From contig CAJUEB010000073.1 in NCBI GenBank assembly GCA_910585135.1, forward strand, positions 1-10,819: DNA of 10,819 nucleotides. The letters run 5' to 3'. Of this stretch, positions 1-7,006 are shown in pieces. Each line of letters opens with the position of its first letter. Positions within the stretch are counted from its first letter, which is position 1. Position numbers and translations under genes: made by a program. The stretch comes from an uncultured Eubacteriales bacterium. GTDB lineage: Bacteria; Bacillota; Clostridia; Peptostreptococcales; Anaerovoracaceae. Under the pieces are notes generated by a model. That model was not told the DNA's origin. It worked only from the letters and a program-made list of their open reading frames with translations, and ran no database searches.

Positions 1-2
1 TT

Positions 3-1637
3 CTGGTCTATGGAATCTACCGGGTATACTGCTCGATCGAGTACGTCCTGACCTACGACAGCAACGCTGCCGTTTCTACGGCAAATATTCTGCAATATGT
101 CGTTTCTGATTCCGCCATGTATTTTGGGTTCGCCATCATCATATTTGCAGCCGCTTACCTGATGCAGTCGATGCGCAAATTGCAGCTTGCTGCTGTCCCG
201 GCCGCAACTGAAATCAGGGAGCATGGATTTATCCCTGAACCGGAAACGAAAACTGCGCCTGAAACGAAGCAAGATGCGGAAGCCTTGCCAAAGACGGACG
301 CGGAAGCCGGACTTGGAATAGGGTCAGATGCTGGACTTAAAGCAGAGCCAAAGGCAGCGTTTGAAACAGAAGCAAGCGCAGGGTTTGGGGCAGAGCCGAA
401 ACCGCCATTTGAAGCAGAACAGGAAGATCCGATTCTTTCGGCTTCGATATCCGAACCGGGACAAATAGAGGAAATGCCAGATTCGCAAGCATCCGAACCG
501 GGACAAATAACAGAGACTCTCCAGTCCCTGACATCCGATCCAAAACAAAACGAAGCGGGGCAAGGATCATCTCATTCCGCTGGAATGAATCAAAACGCAG
601 GGATACAAGAACGATCTTCTTCCACTGGACTGGAGCAAAGCGCAGAGACACCGAGCGGTTTCGCGTTATCCCAGAAATCTGCATCTCGGCCAAAAGAGCA
701 AAAACCGTCGCCAGATCTTCACGAAAACGACCCAAGCATAGCAGGAACTGTAAATACGCATGGTTTCATGGAAACGCCATCTTTTATATCCCCTGCAAGC
801 GCAAATACAGCACACCAAGCTAACGAACCTGCGGTTACAGCACGCACGAAACAGCAGCAGGACTTTTCAAGACCAGCATCATTTACAGATACAGAACCAA
901 CGACAATAACGAGAACAGCGCATGACGCTACAAAAACAAAATCTTCTAGTGGCACAAAAAGATCAATGGATCAGGATTTGTATAACATGAATCCTGCACA
1001 AAAGGAAACGATGGCGACACACACTTCCGATGAACCTGCACAGGAAATCAGCGAAGTAGCTTCCGTAGAATCGGCATTTGGAAAACTGAAATCGGCGTTC
1101 AAAAAATCATCGCCTGGGTTTAACAAAACAGAGCCGAAAGCAACGAAAACAAGGAAAGCACACGAGGTCACAGATGTTTCATCCCCTGCCGTTCCTACAG
1201 GCATGGATACAGTCCGCCAAGTTGGTAAACCTGTGGATGCAACACCTTCAGAACGACCGCACGAAGCTAATGAACCGATCAAGGCGACACGCCCAGAACG
1301 TCCTTATGGTTTTGCGAAACCTGCCGATGCAAATCCGCCTAAAACAAGTGCCCGACAAAACGAGCCTGCGTACACAGAACGGCCGCACGAGCTTGCCGAG
1401 CCTGAACCAGTAATCGAATTGGAATTCGAACCAGAAGCTCCTGCAAAATCAAATGCGGATTCTAAATTTGACGTAAAATATGAAACAGTCACCCTATCAA
1501 ATCCTAACCATGTGCCGGATACAAATGATAATGATCCTGACGAAATTTCCTTCGAACAGCGTATCTCTGATACGATCCGTTTAAGCAAAAAAGACCAGGA
1601 CGCATTATCAATCAGGAGCATCCTCGAAGATCAATAA
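3..1637 (+). CDS. Membrane protein with a very long disordered C-terminal tail, 5' end outside the window
   Basis: The reading frame is open from base 3 without a stop, so the gene starts before the window; the first in-frame ATG at 117 lies inside a membrane segment and is probably internal. 544 codons are visible. Residues about 1-18 and 40-54 (YFGFAIIIFAAAYLM) are hydrophobic, consistent with the end of a multi-spanning membrane domain. From about residue 55 to the end the protein is rich in Glu, Pro, Ala, Ser, Thr, Lys and Gln and has no cysteine, so it is probably disordered and acidic overall. It carries repeated phrases (SEPGQI, AEPK, RPHE). The last ~35 residues (from about FEQRISDTIRLSKKDQDALS) look more ordered and could form a short helix. 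No family is recognised. A strong terminator follows about 100 bases after the stop. The side of the membrane on which the tail lies cannot be decided. Confidence 0.8.
   Translation: MVYGIYRVYCSIEYVLTYDSNAAVSTANILQYVVSDSAMYFGFAIIIFAAAYLMQSMRKLQLAAVPAATEIREHGFIPEPETKTAPETKQDAEALPKTDAEAGLGIGSDAGLKAEPKAAFETEASAGFGAEPKPPFEAEQEDPILSASISEPGQIEEMPDSQASEPGQITETLQSLTSDPKQNEAGQGSSHSAGMNQNAGIQERSSSTGLEQSAETPSGFALSQKSASRPKEQKPSPDLHENDPSIAGTVNTHGFMETPSFISPASANTAHQANEPAVTARTKQQQDFSRPASFTDTEPTTITRTAHDATKTKSSSGTKRSMDQDLYNMNPAQKETMATHTSDEPAQEISEVASVESAFGKLKSAFKKSSPGFNKTEPKATKTRKAHEVTDVSSPAVPTGMDTVRQVGKPVDATPSERPHEANEPIKATRPERPYGFAKPADANPPKTSARQNEPAYTERPHELAEPEPVIELEFEPEAPAKSNADSKFDVKYETVTLSNPNHVPDTNDNDPDEISFEQRISDTIRLSKKDQDALSIRSILEDQ
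449..574 (+). repeat. Three in-frame 42-nt tandem units inside the tail-encoding region
   Basis: A 19-nt stretch beginning ATCCGAACCGGG is identical at 449-467 and 491-509, and a diverged third copy starts at 533. The period is exactly 42 nt, or 14 codons. The units read SEPGQIEEMPDSQA, SEPGQITETLQSLT and SDPKQNEAGQGSSH. The spacing in whole codons and the gradient of decay suggest that the tail grew by tandem duplication under frame constraint. Confidence 0.8.
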
Positions 1638-1732
1638 ACTGATCCAATTGATAATATAATGTTGTGATGATGCAATGGTACAATAACAATAATTGGTAAA
1701 ATCAATTATTAATATCGCATTGTAATGAAACA

Positions 1733-1775
1733 GGCGTTTCATTTGGTTCACTTCCGAGTGAAACGCCCTTTTATT
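1733..1775 (+). terminator. Rho-independent terminator of the tailed membrane protein gene
   Basis: A perfect 9-bp stem, GGCGTTTCA (1733-1741) with TGAAACGCC (1759-1767), is followed by CTTTTATTA. It lies about 95 bases after the stop codon at 1635-1637 and faces the gene-free region. Confidence 0.85.
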
Positions 1776-1882
1776 ATCTAGCCATTGGTCCATTTATGAT
1801 TCATTTATTTCATTAATCATTTCATTTATCAACAATCAAATCAACATCCAGCATCTAAGGGAGCTACAAAAATACGTATCCG

Positions 1883-1974
1883 AAGTTTTCCGTATCAGAT
1901 GAATCGACAAAAGCAGGTCGCACAGCCTAAGTTTTCTGTATCAAATGAATCAATAAAAGCAGGTCGCACAGCCT
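1883..1974. repeat. 46-bp tandem duplication
   Basis: Two abutting copies, 1883-1928 and 1929-1974, begin AAGTTTTC and end GCAGGTCGCACAGCCT. They differ at only four or so positions, all transitions. The 3' half (AAAAGCAGGTCGCACAGCCT) is identical in both. The copies are not coding in any frame with a plausible start. Confidence 0.85.
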
Positions 1975-1997
1975 AGACGTTCATATCATTAAATCAT

Positions 1998-2262
1998 TTC
2001 TCTGGAATTTTTTGAAAACCGCCTTTTGAGAGAAAATCAATCATTTTAAACCAGTCCTTTCTGCAAATGTGAGTGAAATTCTCTGATCTCATATGATTTT
2101 CCTTAAAGCAAGAGAAAATCAATGGCAATTTTCTCTATAAAGGCCTCCTTTTTTAAATTGTCAGAGAATCAACCGTGCAAAAAGGCTTTTCCCACCCATT
2201 TTACCGCCAGATTATATCCAAAATTCTCTCAAAATCGCAATTCTTCTATTTTTTAGAGAATC
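1998..2262. repeat. Dispersed AGAGAA(AA)TC motif cluster in both orientations
   Basis: The motif or its complement occurs near 1998 (TTTCTCTG), 2030 (AGAGAAAATCAATC), 2079 (ATTCTCTGAT), 2111 (AGAGAAAATC), 2128 (ATTTTCTCT), 2163 (AGAGAATC), 2223 (ATTCTCTC) and 2255 (AGAGAATC). The pair at 2111-2119 and 2128-2136 forms a perfect 9-bp inverted repeat around an 8-base loop. No T-run follows it, so it is not a standard terminator. The role is unknown. AT-rich composition alone could produce some of the copies. Confidence 0.5.
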
Positions 2263-2390
2263 CTATCTTAATCAAGCAATCCTCCTGGTATTCAGACGAG
2301 ATTTCCGTTAAATAAAACCCTGCCGCCCTGGGAGTTTCCTTGACAAGTACAAGCAATTTTCAAGAATCAATGAGCGACATATCGCATACG

Positions 2391-2427
2391 AAAAAAAGCC
2401 GTCACATCAATCATAAAATGTAACGAC
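2391..2427 (-). terminator. Rho-independent terminator at the end of the 4-hydroxybutyrate transcription unit
   Basis: Read on the - strand, GTCGTTACAT (2427-2418) pairs with ATGTGACGGC (2407-2398) over 10 bp including two G-U pairs, followed by seven Ts (2397-2391). On the + strand the two wobble pairs become C-A mismatches, which shows that the hairpin is selected for leftward transcription. It lies about 40 bases beyond the stop of the cysteine-rich small protein gene. Confidence 0.8.
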
Positions 2428-2464
2428 CCTTTTTCATATTTTTCATGCACTCTTTACCGAAAAA

Positions 2465-2722
2465 TTATTTTTTATTGGCAAGCTCTGCCAAAAGCTCCCA
2501 TTTACTGAGGATATGGTCATATGCATCCTTACGATGCGGAATCATGCAAAGGCTGCAATCTTTCGTACCATTCTCCGTATAACGAAAATTGCCCCCGCAT
2601 TTATCACCCAGTGTATATAACGGACAATAACAGAAAAGACAGTTAAAATCTTCCTTGTTCGTTACAGCATGACATGGAAAATATTCACATTCCTTATTGC
2701 TGAAGAATTTGTATTTACACAT
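2465..2722 (-). CDS. Cysteine-rich small domain protein (zf-like, PF04071 type)
   Basis: An 85-residue protein with nine cysteines (2, 12, 17, 28, 31, 33, 42, 56, 59) and His18 and His63. The arrangement KFFSNKECEYFPCH, then DFNCLFCYCPLY, then KCGGNFRYTE, then KDCSLCMIPH matches the cysteine-rich small domain family as I know it, over its full length. The family is presumed to bind metal, and no biochemical role is established. The start codon lies six bases after the stop of the DUF975 gene, and only a weak AAAGAAG precedes it, so translational coupling is likely. It is the last gene of the unit and is followed by a terminator. Members I recall are often near cobalamin genes; here the neighbours are 4-hydroxybutyrate genes instead. 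A role in Fe-S or metal handling is possible but is inference. Confidence 0.88.
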   Translation of the reverse strand: MCKYKFFSNKECEYFPCHAVTNKEDFNCLFCYCPLYTLGDKCGGNFRYTENGTKDCSLCMIPHRKDAYDHILSKWELLAELANKK

Positions 2723-2728
2723 AGCGGC

Positions 2729-3979
2729 TTATACTTCTTTCGGAAGCCCGTCATCACCATGATCGGCTTCTGAAACGGCATCCTTATCCGTTTCTGATCC
2801 TGTTATTTCCTGGGGGAACAATGGTTCTGTCGGCTGCGTATCCTCTGCCGCCTCTGCTGGTGCTTGCGCCGCACCGTCATTAGGCGGCTGCGCCGCCGAC
2901 TCTGCTTCCTGTGTAAGCTCTGCCGTTGCATCAGCAAGCTGCTCTGCTGCCTGGGCAGGTGTTGCCATTGTGCTTTGCGCAACAATATCGTCAGATGGCT
3001 GCGCTGCTTTCACGGGTTCTGACTGCGTTTCTGGCGATTCTGCCGCCTGCGTTGGTTCTGATTGCGCCGATGGCTGTACAACGGAAACATTTTCCCTTTC
3101 AGCGGAAGAAGCTGCCGGAGGAACAGCTGCCGGAATGCCATCAAAATGAACTGGCGCAGGTTCTGTTTCCTTGATCAAATGACCCGCCAAAATTTCATAA
3201 AAACCGGCATAAGTGGAATACATATATACAGTTACCGGCACTATGAAAAGATAAGCTATGATGTCCAGCACAATCTCAACTGCCGCTGACGGATACCAGA
3301 TCACGGTAAACGCCACCGTCAAGAAGATGGACATTGGCAGCACTGTTAAGAGCACCCATCCGATAAAGGAAATCGACAAGCAAAAATATTTGGCTTTATT
3401 TCCCTTCATCATCATCTTGCTTTCGTCCATACACTGCCTGATTCCTTTGCTCGGATCATCTGCCAGAATGAAGAAAGCCTGGCTATATCGTATTGCCGCA
3501 ATGACTCCCGGAACGATAAACAGCAAACCCCAAAGTACGATGAAAAGTGTCTGGAACAGCATCAGCCCCAGTGCCTTTCCGAAACGTTCGAAACCGAGGA
3601 AGATATCACTGACCCTTACGATTTGCCGTCGAAACGCCGCCAAAAAGAAAATCGATATTCCAAGCGCAAAAGCACCTGTTACCAGCAGCGTATAGACATC
3701 GCTAAGAAATGAATGGCTTGGCATACTGCTATACATGCCGCTGCTATAAAGATACGAATCCATCGTAACGCCAGTTCCGTACATCAGGCTATAAAGGTCC
3801 ATCTTTGTCCCGAAAAGCGCATTCAGGATCTCTGGTGGGGCCATGACACATAATTCATAGACAACCACAGCCAGAATGGCCACTTTCCATTTTCCTGCCA
3901 GCGCATTTCGCCCTAAGGCGCGCAGATTCTTGCTGGGTTCCGTTATGATTATATTCTGTCCCATCATATTTTGTTGCAT
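2729..3979 (-). CDS. DUF975 family membrane protein with a long Ala/Pro/Glu/Gln-rich tail
   Basis: A 416-residue protein. Residues 18-32 (NLRALGRNALAGKWK) are the usual N-terminal signature of DUF975 proteins. Hydrophobic spans lie near 33-48, 95-116, 137-162, 199-228 and 233-257. The family hallmark PGVIAAIRYSQAFFILADD (157-175) and the downstream SKMMMKGNKAKYFCLSISF (187-205) are both clear. Function of the family is unknown. From about residue 271 a 146-residue tail begins that is rich in Ala, Pro, Glu and Gln and has no cysteine, which is longer than I expect for the family. GAGAGG at seven bases before the ATG supports the start. The upstream 4hbD stop is only 32 bases away with no hairpin between, so co-transcription is likely. 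The tail is compositionally like that of the membrane protein at the left edge. Confidence 0.88.
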   Translation of the reverse strand: MQQNMMGQNIIITEPSKNLRALGRNALAGKWKVAILAVVVYELCVMAPPEILNALFGTKMDLYSLMYGTGVTMDSYLYSSGMYSSMPSHSFLSDVYTLLVTGAFALGISIFFLAAFRRQIVRVSDIFLGFERFGKALGLMLFQTLFIVLWGLLFIVPGVIAAIRYSQAFFILADDPSKGIRQCMDESKMMMKGNKAKYFCLSISFIGWVLLTVLPMSIFLTVAFTVIWYPSAAVEIVLDIIAYLFIVPVTVYMYSTYAGFYEILAGHLIKETEPAPVHFDGIPAAVPPAASSAERENVSVVQPSAQSEPTQAAESPETQSEPVKAAQPSDDIVAQSTMATPAQAAEQLADATAELTQEAESAAQPPNDGAAQAPAEAAEDTQPTEPLFPQEITGSETDKDAVSEADHGDDGLPKEV

Positions 3980-4011
3980 GGTTTAACCTCTCAAATTTGT
4001 GTATTTTTTAA

Positions 4012-5136
4012 TTAATACAGGTTCGCAAAGATTTCTGCGATTTCTGCTTCTGTCAATTCCACATAATTGTTGCCCAAAAGTCTCTGCTGGTTATCGATGG
4101 TTGACTTAGCAAATTCAGCAACCTGATCTTCGGTCATGCCATATTCCTTCAATGGCTTCTTCTCGATGAGCTTGCCAAGGAATTCATCGAGCTGTGGATA
4201 TACATCTGCCGGATCACAGCCCAATACATCAGCAAACAGTTTATTTGCTTCTTCGATCTTGCCCTTCGGCTGTTTCTTCATGTACATCTTGAATACTTCT
4301 GTAAAGCAGATGAAGTTTGCTTCACCATGCGGGATATGGAATGCGCCGCCATGTGCATATGACAGTGCGTGAACTGCTGCGCAGCCTGCATTACCGAATG
4401 CGATTCCAGCATAGTTGGAAGCAATCAGGAAGTCCTTTAACAGATCTTTTCTGTTTTCTGCACTGTTTCCGCCTCTTTCGATGATCTTCTTGTATCCGTT
4501 CATGATCATTTCGATCGCTTTTACGGAATACATTTCTGTGAAAGAAGAAGCCTTTGGAGAGAGGAAAGATTCTACTGCGTGAATCAGTGCGTCTACGGAA
4601 GAAGTCGCGAACACTTTATCAGGCAGTCCCTGAAGCGATTCAGGAATCAAAACAGCTTCATCCGCATAAGTCTGTTCATCGGCGATGCCCTTCTTCAGAT
4701 TGAGGGAAGGAATCGAAGCAACTGCTACGTTCGTTACCTCTGAACCCGTTCCGCAAGTCGTCGGAACGACAACCAGCTTTTTCACTCTCTTTGGCGCTAC
4801 CTTGCCCGTATAAAGATCGGCTACCTTATCAGGAATTTCACAGGACAATACCTTACAGCAGTCTACAATCGTACCGCCGCCGAAGGCGATGATTCTGTCG
4901 TATTCATATTTATCCATTTCGGCCTTCATTGCGTCCATCATTTCGTCCGTCGGTTCACCTGCACCGTATTTTTCCTGATAAACCACCGGCATATCAATGC
5001 CTAACGGCTTTACATACGGATCGTACATCCACTGGTTCGTTACCAGGATGTCGCCTTTTCCTAATTTGAACTCTTCATTAAACGCCTTAAACGTATCGAA
5101 ATAATGAATGGCAGGAACTACTCTCAATGCTTGCAT
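4012..5136 (-). CDS. 4hbD: 4-hydroxybutyrate dehydrogenase (iron-dependent alcohol dehydrogenase family)
   Basis: Catalyses the NAD(H)-dependent interconversion of succinate semialdehyde and 4-hydroxybutyrate in the cytoplasm; in GABA or succinate fermentation it runs as the reductase. The 374 residues align from end to end with my memory of C. kluyveri 4HbD (371 residues), including QEKYGAGEPTDEM (54-66), the nucleotide-binding GGGTIVD (86-92), VPTTCGTGSEVTNV (124-137), SSVDALIHA (179-187) and the HIPHGEAN loop (267-274). The expected metal ligands Asp182, His186, His256 and His270 are all present, so it should be active. A GAGG seven bases before the ATG supports the start. It follows abfT after 122 bases containing direct repeats, and precedes the DUF975 gene by 32 bases. 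Another Fe-ADH substrate is possible, but placement next to abfT and abfD makes this assignment strong. Confidence 0.95.
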   Translation of the reverse strand: MQALRVVPAIHYFDTFKAFNEEFKLGKGDILVTNQWMYDPYVKPLGIDMPVVYQEKYGAGEPTDEMMDAMKAEMDKYEYDRIIAFGGGTIVDCCKVLSCEIPDKVADLYTGKVAPKRVKKLVVVPTTCGTGSEVTNVAVASIPSLNLKKGIADEQTYADEAVLIPESLQGLPDKVFATSSVDALIHAVESFLSPKASSFTEMYSVKAIEMIMNGYKKIIERGGNSAENRKDLLKDFLIASNYAGIAFGNAGCAAVHALSYAHGGAFHIPHGEANFICFTEVFKMYMKKQPKGKIEEANKLFADVLGCDPADVYPQLDEFLGKLIEKKPLKEYGMTEDQVAEFAKSTIDNQQRLLGNNYVELTEAEIAEIFANLY

Positions 5137-5165
5137 TTTCTTACCTCTTTTCTTTCTCGTTAAAA

Positions 5166-5252
5166 CATTAACGTCTCACACAATTTTTTCATCAAAGCAT
5201 TAACATCTCGTGCAAATTTTCTTTGAAAGGAAATATTCACATCTCGCACAAA
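5166..5252 (-). repeat. Three imperfect direct repeats in the abfT-4hbD intergenic leader
   Basis: On the + strand, CATTAACGTCTCACACAAT (5166-5184), CATTAACATCTCGTGCAAA (5198-5216) and TATTCACATCTCGCACAAA (5234-5252) share an ATTNACRTCTCRYRCAA core. The starts are 32 and 36 bases apart, roughly three turns of the helix. They fill most of the 122-base gap between the abfT stop and the 4hbD ribosome binding site. They could be operator sites for a local regulator, mRNA structural elements or the result of duplication. No good sigma-A promoter was seen among them. Confidence 0.65.
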
Positions 5253-5258
5253 ATCGAA

Positions 5259-6575
5259 TTAAAACTCTGCGTTAAATCTTTCTTTGAACTGTTCTTTCAG
5301 TTCTTCCCTGAAATCAGGATGTGCGATATTGATCAGCTGTCTTGCCCTGTCTTTCAGGTTTACGCCCTTCAATTTTGCGATACCGTATTCGGTAACAACG
5401 TAGTCAGCATCACATCTTGAAGTCGTTACAGCAGCGCCATGATCGATAAACGGAACGACCTTGGAGATCATAGAGCCATCCTTTTTCACGGTCACGGAAG
5501 GCATTGCGATGATTGCCCTTGCATTTCCATCCTTTGCCATCGATGCGCCGCGGATAAAGTCAACCTGTCCGCCTACGCCGGAAATCTGCTTTGTGCCGAT
5601 GCATTCGGATACGATCTGACCCATGAAGTCGATCTGTACGCATGCGTTGATGCAAACCAGATTCCTTAAGTTACAAACCGTCATCGGATGGTTGACATAA
5701 TCTACTTCTCTCAATTCCACCATTGGATTTTTGTCGCACCAGTCATACAGCTTTTTCGTTCCCATCAGGAAGGTTACGACCATTTTCCCTTCGTCAATTC
5801 CCTTCTGAGAACAGTCAATCGCACCTTTTTCAAACAGGTCAACGACACCGTCAGCGATCATTTCGGAATGGATGCCCAGGTGCTTTTTATCTCCCAGCTG
5901 TGCCAGCACAGCATCCGGGATCGCGCCGATACCAAGCTGCAATGTATCTCCATCGTTAATCAAGGAAGCGCAGTTCTTGCCGATCGCTTCTTCGACAGGA
6001 CCGATCTTGGCCGGTTTGCTTTCCGGCAGAGGTCTGTTATAGTGAACAAAAGCATCGATCTCATCTACATGAATATAAGTATTGCCAAATACCGTAGGAA
6101 CTTGGTCATTCACTTCAACCAATACGACTCTTGCGGATTTCACAGCTTGCATCGTGTAGTCCGAGGATACGCCGACATTGCAGTAGCCGTGTTCATCCGG
6201 CGGCGTTACCGTAACCATTGCCACATCGACATGCAGGATATCCCTCCTGATCAGGCTTGGAATTTCGTGGAAAAATACAGGAATAAAATCACCATGCCCT
6301 TCTGAGATAGAATTTCTTACGGAAGGAGATGTGAACCATCCCTCATATCGGAATGCATCGCTGTTTTCCTTTTTCGCATATTCGCCCTTGCCGAGCGTTA
6401 CCATGTGGGATACCGTAACATCTTTATATAGATGTTTATTAGCAACCATCGCATCAACAAGCGCTACCGGTTCTGCAACAGCATGCGCAAATACGACATG
6501 ATCCCCGGATTTAATCAGCTTCACCGCTTCATCAGCAGACATCGTTCTGTCTTCATAAGTTTTTTTCCAATCCAT
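5259..6575 (-). CDS. abfT: 4-hydroxybutyrate CoA-transferase
   Basis: Transfers CoA from acetyl-CoA (or butyryl-CoA) to 4-hydroxybutyrate, giving the substrate of the dehydratase. The 438 residues equal the length of C. aminobutyricum AbfT and match my memory of it throughout: MDWKK..YEDRT at the N terminus, VTVSHMVTLGKGEY (53-66), GWFTSPS (79-85), EGHGDFIPVFFHE (92-104), LQLGIGAIPDAVL (212-224), ISGVGGQVDF and DHGAAVTTSR. The catalytic glutamate that forms the enzyme-CoA thioester in this family is Glu238 in the HSEM motif (236-239), and it is present. GGAGG lies 11 bases before the ATG. The gene follows the 86-residue cysteine protein by 26 bases, in the same orientation. No truncation or missing residue was seen. 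Confidence 0.96.
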   Translation of the reverse strand: MDWKKTYEDRTMSADEAVKLIKSGDHVVFAHAVAEPVALVDAMVANKHLYKDVTVSHMVTLGKGEYAKKENSDAFRYEGWFTSPSVRNSISEGHGDFIPVFFHEIPSLIRRDILHVDVAMVTVTPPDEHGYCNVGVSSDYTMQAVKSARVVLVEVNDQVPTVFGNTYIHVDEIDAFVHYNRPLPESKPAKIGPVEEAIGKNCASLINDGDTLQLGIGAIPDAVLAQLGDKKHLGIHSEMIADGVVDLFEKGAIDCSQKGIDEGKMVVTFLMGTKKLYDWCDKNPMVELREVDYVNHPMTVCNLRNLVCINACVQIDFMGQIVSECIGTKQISGVGGQVDFIRGASMAKDGNARAIIAMPSVTVKKDGSMISKVVPFIDHGAAVTTSRCDADYVVTEYGIAKLKGVNLKDRARQLINIAHPDFREELKEQFKERFNAEF

Positions 6576-6601
6576 GTTTTACCATTCCTCCATTTCGAAA
6601 A

Positions 6602-6862
6602 CTAAATGTTCAAGAGTTCTTCCTTAACTTTTTCGATTTGAGCCTCATCCCAAATCTTATATACACCGCCTGTTACATCGAATTGTCCATAAGAAGCACA
6701 GCAGGCGGTACAGCCGCCTATGACCAAAAGGATGTCATATCGCTCTCCCTCAACGGCGTGAGAGAAATCTATGCTTGGAATTTCCTTTTGAAATTTTCGA
6801 AAAACAGCGCCCCTCTCAAATCTCGGATTGCAGCCTCCACAAAATCTCACGCCACACTTCAT
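6602..6862 (-). CDS. Small cysteine-rich protein with a CGGCNPRF motif, family not named
   Basis: The best start is the ATG at 6862, which has AGAGG (6869-6873) six bases upstream and gives 86 residues beginning MKCGVRFCGGCNPRF. An in-frame ATG at 6946 would add 28 residues, but it lies across the hairpin at 6916-6944 and lacks a ribosome binding site. Two cysteine clusters stand out: Cys8-Gly-Gly-Cys11 near the N terminus, and Cys51-Thr-Ala-Cys54-Cys55 after a hydrophobic strand (YDILLVIGG, 42-50). This layout suggests a small alpha/beta protein with a metal or redox site. I have a general memory of short clostridial proteins with a CGGCNPR motif but cannot attach a function. It sits between abfD and abfT, so a link to the [4Fe-4S] dehydratase is plausible but is inference. 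Confidence 0.8.
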   Translation of the reverse strand: MKCGVRFCGGCNPRFERGAVFRKFQKEIPSIDFSHAVEGERYDILLVIGGCTACCASYGQFDVTGGVYKIWDEAQIEKVKEELLNI

Positions 6863-6915
6863 AAACAACCTCTGCATTCGTTTCCATTCATTGCTAAACC
6901 AATAAATTTTAAAAT

Positions 6916-6944
6916 GAGACCGCTTCGGCTTACAAAGCGGCCTC
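6916..6944 (-). terminator. Strong hairpin after abfD, probable partial terminator or processing site
   Basis: On the - strand GAGGCCGCTT (6944-6935) pairs with AAGCGGTCTC (6925-6916) over 10 bp with one G-U pair. The wobble becomes an A-C mismatch on the + strand, which supports leftward function. The sequence after it is ATTTTAAAATTTA, a weak U-tract. It lies between abfD and the downstream genes, which have no obvious promoter of their own, so incomplete termination or mRNA processing fits better than a full stop. Confidence 0.65.
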
Positions 6945-6966
6945 AACCTTTTTATTGTATATGAAC

Positions 6967-7000
6967 AGCCTGTCTTCCCAGGCTTAATTTGCCAAATTAA
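6967..7000 (-). other. Second pair of short hairpins immediately after abfD
   Basis: AGCCTG (6967-6972) and CAGGCT (6979-6984) form a 6-bp stem with a six-base loop. TTAATTT (6984-6990) and AAATTAA (6994-7000) form an adjacent AT stem with a three-base loop. Both begin within a few bases of the abfD stop codon (7007-7009). With the hairpin at 6916-6944 they could protect the 3' end of the abfD message. Confidence 0.5.
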
Positions 7001-7006
7001 ATTTGA

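Larger units (their letters stand above)
1776..2390. other. Gene-free AT-rich convergent intergenic region
   Basis: This stretch lies between a + strand terminator on the left and a - strand terminator on the right, so it should receive little transcription from either side. No frame has a plausible start, ribosome binding site and coding composition. It holds CATTTAT-type short repeats near 1790-1830, a 46-bp tandem duplication (1883-1974) and a cluster of AGAGAA/TTCTCT motifs (1998-2262). No tRNA or riboswitch aptamer was recognised. It may be a decayed gene or a site for DNA-binding proteins. Confidence 0.6.

Noticed and set aside
337..735. 132-codon open frame on the - strand
   Set aside because: It is antisense to the repetitive tail of the left-edge membrane protein, and its apparent repeats only mirror that tail.
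1608..1793. 61-codon open frame on the - strand
   Set aside because: It runs across the + strand terminator and into the end of the upstream gene, and has no ribosome binding site.
1883..1974. CRISPR array
   Set aside because: There are only two directly abutting copies with no spacer between them and no cas genes nearby.
2340..2368. TTGACA as a possible -35 box at 2340-2345
   Set aside because: There is no acceptable -10 hexamer at 16-18 bases, and no gene follows on the + strand.
3258..3695. 145-codon open frame on the + strand
   Set aside because: It lies entirely antisense to the DUF975 coding region, has no ribosome binding site and has composition typical of an antisense frame.
5688..6305. 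205-codon open frame on the + strand
   Set aside because: It is antisense to abfT, whose assignment is certain. The product has no recognisable motif.
6863..6946. Longer N terminus for the cysteine-rich protein starting at 6946
   Set aside because: The extension crosses the hairpin at 6916-6944 and lacks a ribosome binding site, whereas the ATG at 6862 has AGAGG at ideal spacing.
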